Below, one piece after another: positions 1-4,064 of a stretch of DNA of 6,049 nucleotides (positions are counted from its first letter, which is position 1; each line of letters starts with the position of its first letter). Both the position numbers and the translations under genes were made by a program. Source of the DNA: Clostridiaceae bacterium (GTDB lineage Bacteria > Bacillota > Clostridia > Oscillospirales > Acutalibacteraceae); contig CAJGCA010000078.1 in the NCBI GenBank assembly GCA_904501705.1, positions 1-6,049 of the forward strand. Reading direction: 5' to 3'. A model generated the notes under the pieces. The model saw only the letters and a list, made by a program, of their open reading frames with translations. It was not told the origin of the DNA and did no database searches.

Positions 1-267
1 GGCACATACTATCTGTTGCTGTCTTATACTATGCACTTCACCCGCTACGGGCTCAGCGGCACCGTTGCGGGCATCACCAATGCCGCCGCCTCCTTTGGCA
101 TCGTCATCCAGAGCTACGGCTTTACCAAGCTCGCCGAGATGACCGATTGGAACACCTTGGCGATTCTATGGCTCGGGCTGGTTGCCGTCTCTGCTCTACT
201 GCTGGTGATCGCCCTGCCGACGTGGAAGCGGTTTACGGCGCTCGAGCGGCAAGAGGAGACGGTATAA
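1..267 (+). CDS. MFS transporter, C-terminal fragment (5' end outside window)
   Basis: The reading frame is open from the first base and ends in TAA at 265-267, giving the last 88 residues of a protein that starts upstream of the window. The fragment contains a glycine- and alanine-rich membrane helix (GTVAGITNAAASFGIVIQSY, about residues 20-39). A short loop, LAEMTDWN, follows, and then a very hydrophobic helix (about residues 52-74) ending in the basic cytoplasmic tail PTWKRF. This helix-loop-helix-basic tail arrangement is what the last two helices (TM11-12) of a 12-helix major facilitator look like, so it is probably an integral membrane solute transporter. The substrate cannot be told from this part. 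It converges on the leftward genes and ends about 20 bases before a strong hairpin terminator. Other multi-helix permeases cannot be fully excluded. Confidence 0.72.
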   Translation, partial: GTYYLLLSYTMHFTRYGLSGTVAGITNAAASFGIVIQSYGFTKLAEMTDWNTLAILWLGLVAVSALLLVIALPTWKRFTALERQEETV

Positions 268-287
268 GCGCGGCTCGAATATATCAG

Positions 288-339
288 ATGAAACAAGCCC
301 CGCCGATAGGCCATTGCCCATCGGCGGGGTTTGTTTCAT
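288..339. terminator. Bidirectional intrinsic terminator between convergent genes
   Basis: Bases 288-307 pair with 320-339 over 20 base pairs with a single G-T wobble (297/330). The inner part is a solid GC block (CCCCGCCGAT / ATCGGCGGGG) and the outer part is A-T rich. After an A/C mismatch, GGC (309-311) can also pair with GCC (316-318), leaving a four-base loop. The outer arm supplies a T-rich 3' side on either strand (TTTGTTTCATT on +). It lies between the end of the MFS gene (+) and the end of the small membrane protein gene (-), as expected for a shared two-way terminator. Confidence 0.85.
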
Positions 340-374
340 TCCATAATCAGCACGTCACGGCAATCCCTTTCACA

Positions 375-740
375 TTATCTTTGCAAACCCAGATTCAAGC
401 CTTTGTAATGGCTGAGGCAGTCAAAAAACATCTTCCAAGTCGAAGAGGTCAATATAACCGATAGGATAACGATGCCGATTAACACGGCGATAATAAGTAT
501 TTTGCTCCAACGGCTGTCCCGATTCATTTTCAGCGCTTTTCTCACAAACAAGCCATCGATGACGAGCGCTAAACCGATTAGAAGAAATCCAAGCGGAATA
601 CACAGTATGCCGTCCTCGTTGTTTTGGATACCTTTTCCGTAATTGAAAGCGATGAGGAAAAAGACCGACATACAATAAGACGACATAAAAACAACGGCTA
701 TGCTGACAACGTAATAGGCGATGCGTTTGAAAGTCCGCAT
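375..740 (-). CDS. Small three-helix membrane protein of unknown function
   Basis: This is a 121-residue protein that I do not recognise as a named family. It has three clear hydrophobic segments, at about residues 7-33, 45-66 and 80-99. The basic N-terminus (MRTFKRIAYY) and the basic stretch between helices 2 and 3 (RKALKMNRDSRWSK) would both face the cytoplasm under the positive-inside rule. That leaves the acidic loop after helix 1 (GKGIQNNEDG) outside. The short C-terminal tail has a Cys (C108) and no motif I can name. The ATG at 738-740 is preceded by AAGGAG (751-756 on the plus strand) with a 10-base spacer, which supports this start. Codons are visibly more A/T-ending (ATA, TTA, TTT) and the gene is AT-richer than its neighbours, suggesting accessory or recently acquired DNA. 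It lies 56 bases downstream of the alkyltransferase-like gene and has its own possible promoter. Confidence 0.75.
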   Translation of the reverse strand: MRTFKRIAYYVVSIAVVFMSSYCMSVFFLIAFNYGKGIQNNEDGILCIPLGFLLIGLALVIDGLFVRKALKMNRDSRWSKILIIAVLIGIVILSVILTSSTWKMFFDCLSHYKGLNLGLQR

Positions 741-763
741 ACTCTATCCACTCCTTCAGCACC

Positions 764-792
764 AGTATACACCGCCTGCGCGAAAAACGCAA
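764..792 (-). promoter_or_regulatory. Possible sigma-A promoter for the small membrane protein gene
   Basis: On the minus strand there is a -10-like TATACT (plus-strand 764-769) and, exactly 17 bases upstream, TTGCGT (787-792), which matches only the first three bases of the -35 consensus. Transcription would start about 7 bases on, right at the AAGGAG ribosome site, giving a very short leader. The -10 is good but the -35 is weak, and the -35 lies inside a hairpin stem, so this is tentative. Confidence 0.4.
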
Positions 793-796
793 GCGG
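772..796 (-). other. Hairpin directly after the alkyltransferase-like stop codon
   Basis: Bases 772-780 pair with 788-796 (9 pairs, one G-T wobble) around a 7-base loop (781-787). On the minus strand the stem starts immediately after the TGA of the upstream gene. There is no T-run after the stem on that strand, so it is a poor classical intrinsic terminator. It could be a weak terminator, an mRNA 3'-end stabiliser or a processing structure. It overlaps the -35 of the putative promoter for the next gene. Confidence 0.45.
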
Positions 797-1105
797 TCAT
801 TCCCCATCCCACAGACAGCGGGCGAGGTCGACCGTGCCGTCGGCGCGAAAGACGACCCCTTCTTCCTCGAGCAGCTCACGCTGACGGTCCCCGCCGCCGA
901 ACGCGAACGCCGCCGCAGTGCCGCCGAAGCGGCTGACCACCCGATGGCAGGGAATGACCCCCGGCGCGGGGTTACTGTGTAGAGCATACCCGACGATCTG
1001 CGACCAGTGTGGGTTGCCCGCAAGGGTCGCGATCTGTCCATAGGTCGCGACCTTTCCCCGGGGAATACGCCGCACCTGCTCATAGATCTTGTCAAATGTG
1101 TTCAT
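797..1105 (-). CDS. MGMT-family protein (methylated-DNA-protein-cysteine methyltransferase-like, DNA-binding domain only)
   Basis: This 102-residue protein matches the C-terminal DNA-binding domain of O6-alkylguanine-DNA alkyltransferases. The family moves an alkyl group from O6-alkylguanine in DNA to its own active-site cysteine in a one-use reaction. Visible hallmarks are IPRGKVATYGQIA at about residues 14-26 (winged-helix region), GNP at 30-32, and the active-site motif IPCHRVV at 51-57 with the acceptor Cys at 53. LLEEEGV follows at 78-84, then a family-typical VDLARCLW tail. The presence of Cys separates it from the tryptophan-bearing alkyltransferase-like (ATL) proteins. The N-terminal domain of Ada/Ogt proteins is absent, as in many short clostridial members. 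The intercalating 'arginine finger', which aligns with human GNPKAAR, is Gln36 here (GNPHWSQ), so activity may be reduced or altered. The ATG is preceded by AGGGAG (1114-1119) with an 8-base spacer, and it overlaps the TGA of the AraC gene as ATGA, implying co-transcription and translational coupling. Confidence 0.88.
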   Translation of the reverse strand: MNTFDKIYEQVRRIPRGKVATYGQIATLAGNPHWSQIVGYALHSNPAPGVIPCHRVVSRFGGTAAAFAFGGGDRQRELLEEEGVVFRADGTVDLARCLWDGE

Positions 1106-2331
1106 CGATTGTTCTCCCTACGGCGCTCCCGCAACTGGCGCGGGGTCTCGCCCGTCAGCTTCTTAAATACCTTTGTGAAATAATGCACGTCCGCAAAGCC
1201 GCAATGCTGTGCGACTGTCTGCACCTGCAAACCTGTCGTGCTCAACAGATGCGCCGCAAGCTCCACACGCTTACGGTTGACGTAGTCGGTAACCGTCTCC
1301 CCCGTCTCCCGCCGAAACAGCGCGGAGAGATAGCTCGCGTTGATGCCCTGCGCCTCGGCAAGGCTGCTCAAGCTCAAATCAGCGGTCAGGTCGGAGTCGA
1401 TGCGGATGACCGTCTTCTGCACGGGCTGGGAATAGCCGCGCATCGAATGCTTGCGCACCAAACGACAATAGGAACGGAACATCTCCAGCAAAAACGCCTG
1501 CATCGCAGCAGGCTCGGGCACCTGCTCGATGCGACGGGCAAATTCGGACGACAGACTGTCGATATAGATCGGGTGCACGCCGCCGTCCTGCGCCGCCTTG
1601 CGCAGCAGGGTGTTGGTGATGATGGCGTAGTTCTTAAGATTGCGCAGAGGATCGGTCAGACGGCGCTCAAACGCCGCTGTCGAGAAGCCCGAAAACAACA
1701 TCTCCGCCTTATGCGTCAACCCCTTGGACACCGCGTCCATCAACTCCGCTTCAAAAGCATACCGCTCCTCCATCATCCGCATCGCCATCTCGGGGTCGGA
1801 CGCGGGCAGATGGTCGCGCTGACGGATGGACTCATCAAAGTCCTCAGGGCGGTCGTCACAAAAGGTATAGTTCTCCGCCCCCCGCCAGATATGCTCGGCA
1901 AAGGCTTCCACCATCGCGTAAAATGGACTGTCCTCGGGGAAAACCAAATACCGCCCGTAGTAGGTCTCCAGCGTCGCGAGCTGATTAGAGGAAATGTGCA
2001 GCTGCTCGGCGCGCTCGTACAGCTCCTCCTGTCCGAGCGGTCGTTCCAGATACGGCCCGATGACGAGCATCATCCCCGACCGTGTCGGCGGCAGGCGTAA
2101 ATACAGCACACAGCAGCCGAACGCGTCCGCGGCGCGATAGAGAACATTCTCCTCGGCTGCGGCAAACCGCTCCTCCAGCGTCGGAGAGAAGTGTTCGCTC
2201 GCCTGCACGAGGTACTCCAGCCCGTTGGAAAGCCATCCCGCCGTCGTCGCATTCTGCCGCAATTCGGCAACGCGTACACGCAGTTTTTCGCAGGTTTTTT
2301 GAAAAAATTGCCGTTGCGCATCGTACAACAC
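1102..2331 (-). CDS. AraC-family transcriptional regulator
   Basis: A cytoplasmic DNA-binding regulator of 409 residues if started at the GTG at 2329-2331. The C-terminal ~100 residues form a typical AraC double helix-turn-helix. The first HTH is around residues 319-339 (LSLSSLAEAQGINASYLSAL) and the second around 368-389 (TVAQHCGFADVHYFTKVFKK). The end TGETPRQLR is the classic AraC/XylS signature. The ~220-residue N-terminal part is presumably a ligand-sensing domain of uncertain fold. The following segment (DPLRNLKNYAIITNTLLRKA, about 227-246) is a pattern common in Firmicute AraC regulators. The frame stays open upstream to 2427 (TTG) and includes an ATG at 2404-2406, but a strong promoter (2387-2415) places transcription initiation near 2380, inside that extension. 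AAGGGAGG at 2343-2350 then lies 11 bases before GTG 2331, which is why I chose it; TTG at 2326-2328 is an alternative. It is divergent from the symporter gene, so it likely controls uptake and hydrolysis of the same sugar. Its TGA overlaps the next gene's ATG. Confidence 0.9.
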   Translation of the reverse strand: MLYDAQRQFFQKTCEKLRVRVAELRQNATTAGWLSNGLEYLVQASEHFSPTLEERFAAAEENVLYRAADAFGCCVLYLRLPPTRSGMMLVIGPYLERPLGQEELYERAEQLHISSNQLATLETYYGRYLVFPEDSPFYAMVEAFAEHIWRGAENYTFCDDRPEDFDESIRQRDHLPASDPEMAMRMMEERYAFEAELMDAVSKGLTHKAEMLFSGFSTAAFERRLTDPLRNLKNYAIITNTLLRKAAQDGGVHPIYIDSLSSEFARRIEQVPEPAAMQAFLLEMFRSYCRLVRKHSMRGYSQPVQKTVIRIDSDLTADLSLSSLAEAQGINASYLSALFRRETGETVTDYVNRKRVELAAHLLSTTGLQVQTVAQHCGFADVHYFTKVFKKLTGETPRQLRERRRENNR

Positions 2332-2342
2332 GGCTGTCACAC

Positions 2343-2350
2343 CCTCCCTT
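2343..2350 (-). promoter_or_regulatory. Ribosome binding site deciding the AraC-type regulator start
   Basis: On the minus strand this reads AAGGGAGG, the only strong Shine-Dalgarno-like match in the upstream part of the regulator's reading frame. It lies 11 bases before GTG 2331 and 14 before TTG 2328. The GTG at 2338-2340 is too close. The TTG at 2427 and the ATG at 2406 have no comparable site upstream. Confidence 0.6.
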
Positions 2351-2386
2351 GGATAGATTTGCCAGTTATTTTCCCCTACCTTTTTT

Positions 2387-2415
2387 ATTATAGTACAACT
2401 TTTCATCGCTTTCAA
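2387..2415 (-). promoter_or_regulatory. Near-consensus sigma-A promoter for the AraC-type regulator
   Basis: On the minus strand, TTGAAA (plus-strand 2410-2415) and a perfect TATAAT (2387-2392) are separated by exactly 17 bases. This gives a predicted transcription start near 2380 and a leader of about 49 bases before GTG 2331. It is strong on sequence alone. The CTTTT-containing repeats around it could allow autoregulation. Confidence 0.75.
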
Positions 2416-2445
2416 GCTTTTACACAAAATTTATACCCTTTTATC
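2399..2445. repeat. Three CTTTT-type short repeats in the divergent control region (candidate operator half-sites)
   Basis: CTTTTCATC (2399-2407), CTTTTACAC (2417-2425) and CTTTTATCA (2438-2446) start 18 and 21 bases apart, close to two helical turns. They lie between the -10 of the regulator and the symporter promoter. AraC proteins often bind direct repeats at such spacing upstream of or overlapping a -35. The motif is short and in AT-rich DNA, so chance is a real alternative. Confidence 0.25.
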
Positions 2446-2480
2446 AAAAAATATTCCTCACTGTGTTGCTTGTAAGGATT

Positions 2481-2486
2481 TATAAT
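2481..2486 (+). promoter_or_regulatory. -10 box of the symporter promoter, with poor -35
   Basis: A perfect TATAAT lies on the plus strand 49 bases before the symporter ATG. No recognisable -35 is present 16-18 bases upstream (the 17-base position reads TCACTG), and there is no TGn extension. A good -10 lacking a -35 is what an activator-dependent promoter looks like, and the divergent AraC-type protein is the obvious activator. The leader then carries a purine-rich stretch ending in AAGGAG (2518-2523). Confidence 0.5.
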
Positions 2487-2534
2487 GAGAGATGTACTAA
2501 TTGCGCAAAAAAGAAAAAAGGAGATGTTTACCCA

Positions 2535-3938
2535 ATGGCAAAACAAGTCGTTCTCGACGAAAAGGGCTACCGTAAATTCGGTATGCGCGACTGCCTCGCG
2601 TATGCTGCCGGTGACCTCGGCTGTAACATGAGCTTCGCGCTCAAAGGCACCATGTCCATCTTCTGGACGCAGTTTATGGGGATGGATCTGTGGTATGCCC
2701 TGCTGCTCATCGTGGTGCAGGTGTGGGACGCCATCAACGATCCGCTCATCGGCTCGATCATCGATGCTGATTGCCACAAATATAAGCGTAACAAGTTCCT
2801 GCAGTACATCCTGATCGGATCGATCGGTCTGATCATCGGCGGTGCGTGCTGCTTCCTGCCCTTCCCGAACGCGCCCGTTGCCGCAAAGGCGATCATCTTC
2901 ATCGCCGGCTACGTGGTATGGGACGCTTTCTACACCGTCGCCAACGTTCCCTACGGCTCGCTATTGTCGCTCATTTCCAATGACGTCAAAGACCGCGCCT
3001 CCCTCTCTGCGTGGCGTTCGGTCGGCTCTATCTTCGGCAATATGCTGCCGATGGTTATTCTGCCCTTCATTATGTACGATGAGAACGACAACCTCATCGG
3101 TGAGCGCGTGTTCATCGCTGCGCTGATCATGGGCGTTCTCGGCTTCATCTGCTTCCAGTTCATGATCAGAAACACCGAGATCCGTGTGAATACGGATGTC
3201 GCCATCGACGAAGAGATGCCGAAGTTCAACGTCTTCAAGGCGTTCGGCAACTTCATCAAAAACCGTCCCGCTGTCGGCGCCACCATCGCCGCGATGGGTA
3301 TGTTCATCGGTATGCAGGGCGCTACCACCGCTGTGACGGTCATCTTCCAGTCTTACTACAACAATGTAAAGATCTCGGGTATCGTCCAGCTCTTTGCCAT
3401 GATCCCGATCGTGCTGTTCACCCCTCTTGCCCGTAAGGCGGTCGCCAAATTCGGCAAGAAGGAGCTCGCTACCTTCGGCTCTGTCTGCTCGATGGTCGCC
3501 GGTCTCGGTCTGTTCATCATCACCCCCGATAACACCAACCTCGATCTCGTCCTCTACATCGTGTTCCAGCTCATCTATTCCTTGGGCCTCGGCATCTACT
3601 CCACCGTCTCCTGGGCGATGATGGGCGATGCCATCGACTACAACGAGTGGAAATTCGGCACCCGCGAGGAAGGCACTGTGTATTCTCTGCACTCCTTCTT
3701 CCGTAAGCTGGCGCAGGGCATCGGCCCCTCGCTCATCCTCATTGTGATGGTCGCCTTCGGCTATGTCGGTGAGAATGAAGGCAACCAGCTGTGGAATGTG
3801 GCGATCAATATGCGCTACATCGTGGCGGCTACCTTCCTGTTCTCCGCCATCTTGCAGTTCATCGGTCTGGGCCTTGTCTACAACCTCGACAAGAAGACCC
3901 TTACCAAGATGAATGCCGACCTCGGTCGCGACGAGTAA
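2535..3938 (+). CDS. GPH-family (MelB-like) glycoside/sugar:cation symporter
   Basis: A 467-residue integral membrane protein with the features of the glycoside-pentoside-hexuronide:cation symporter family, which imports a sugar or glycoside with H+ or Na+. The segment VWDAINDPLIGSIID at residues 63-77 carries the conserved acidic residues (D65, D69, D77) that correspond to the cation site region of MelB. VPYGSLLSLISNDVKDR at 138-154 is a family signature. MGDAIDYNEWKFGTREEG at 363-380 matches the conserved C-half motif. About 12 hydrophobic helices are visible, with a central loop around residues 212-235, and the length is typical. The start is ATG 2535, preceded by AAGGAG (2518-2523), and not an in-frame ATG at 2463 upstream. 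The 2463 ATG would lie before the TATAAT and would add a Cys/Lys-rich non-family tail. It is divergent from the AraC-type gene and followed by the GH2 enzyme, so the substrate is likely a beta-galactoside, beta-glucuronide or related glycoside. Confidence 0.92.
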   Translation: MAKQVVLDEKGYRKFGMRDCLAYAAGDLGCNMSFALKGTMSIFWTQFMGMDLWYALLLIVVQVWDAINDPLIGSIIDADCHKYKRNKFLQYILIGSIGLIIGGACCFLPFPNAPVAAKAIIFIAGYVVWDAFYTVANVPYGSLLSLISNDVKDRASLSAWRSVGSIFGNMLPMVILPFIMYDENDNLIGERVFIAALIMGVLGFICFQFMIRNTEIRVNTDVAIDEEMPKFNVFKAFGNFIKNRPAVGATIAAMGMFIGMQGATTAVTVIFQSYYNNVKISGIVQLFAMIPIVLFTPLARKAVAKFGKKELATFGSVCSMVAGLGLFIITPDNTNLDLVLYIVFQLIYSLGLGIYSTVSWAMMGDAIDYNEWKFGTREEGTVYSLHSFFRKLAQGIGPSLILIVMVAFGYVGENEGNQLWNVAINMRYIVAATFLFSAILQFIGLGLVYNLDKKTLTKMNADLGRDE

Positions 3939-3951
3939 TTGATCCTGATGG

Positions 3952-3984
3952 ATGTCCGGCTGCTGTTCGGCAGCCGGACATTTT
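3952..3984 (+). terminator. Intrinsic terminator after the symporter gene
   Basis: Bases 3952-3963 pair with 3970-3981 (12 pairs, GC-rich core CCGGCTGC / GCAGCCGG) around the loop TGTTCG. A TTTT run follows at 3981-3984. It begins 13 bases after the symporter stop. The T-run is short, so some read-through into the GH2 gene is possible. Confidence 0.75.
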
Positions 3985-4026
3985 CTGTAAAATTCAAACT
4001 CTGTTCAAGCATTCCCTCAGTGAATT

Positions 4027-4035
4027 TGTTATATT
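4027..4035 (+). promoter_or_regulatory. Extended -10 promoter candidate for the GH2 gene
   Basis: TGTTATATT is an extended -10 (TGn followed by TATATT, one mismatch from consensus), located 29 bases before the GH2 start. No convincing -35 is found at 17 bases. It sits after the symporter terminator and in front of a strong ribosome site AGGAGG (4053-4058) with a 6-base spacer to ATG 4065. This suggests the hydrolase has its own promoter. Confidence 0.45.
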
Positions 4036-4064
4036 GATCTTAATAGGATATTAGGAGGACGATT

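Noticed and set aside
421..1095. Minus-strand open frame (224 codons) spanning the MGMT and small membrane genes
   Set aside because: It overlaps two better-supported genes on the same strand in another frame. Its Arg/Ser-rich product has no motif, whereas the two genes have ribosome sites and recognisable features.
1009..2100. Open frame on the plus strand (363 codons) opposite the AraC-type gene
   Set aside because: The minus-strand frame carries a full AraC double HTH and the MGMT junction. The plus-strand product is Arg/Leu/His/Gln-rich with no family features and spans two real genes.
2463..2534. Upstream in-frame extension of the symporter from ATG 2463
   Set aside because: It would start before the TATAAT at 2481, has no ribosome site, and adds a Cys/Lys-rich tail unlike GPH symporters. 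ATG 2535 has AAGGAG upstream and begins the family-like sequence.
2961..3692. Open frame on the minus strand (243 codons) opposite the symporter
   Set aside because: Its product is an Asp/Glu/His/Arg-rich string that is the complement of a membrane-protein gene. The plus strand has clear GPH motifs.
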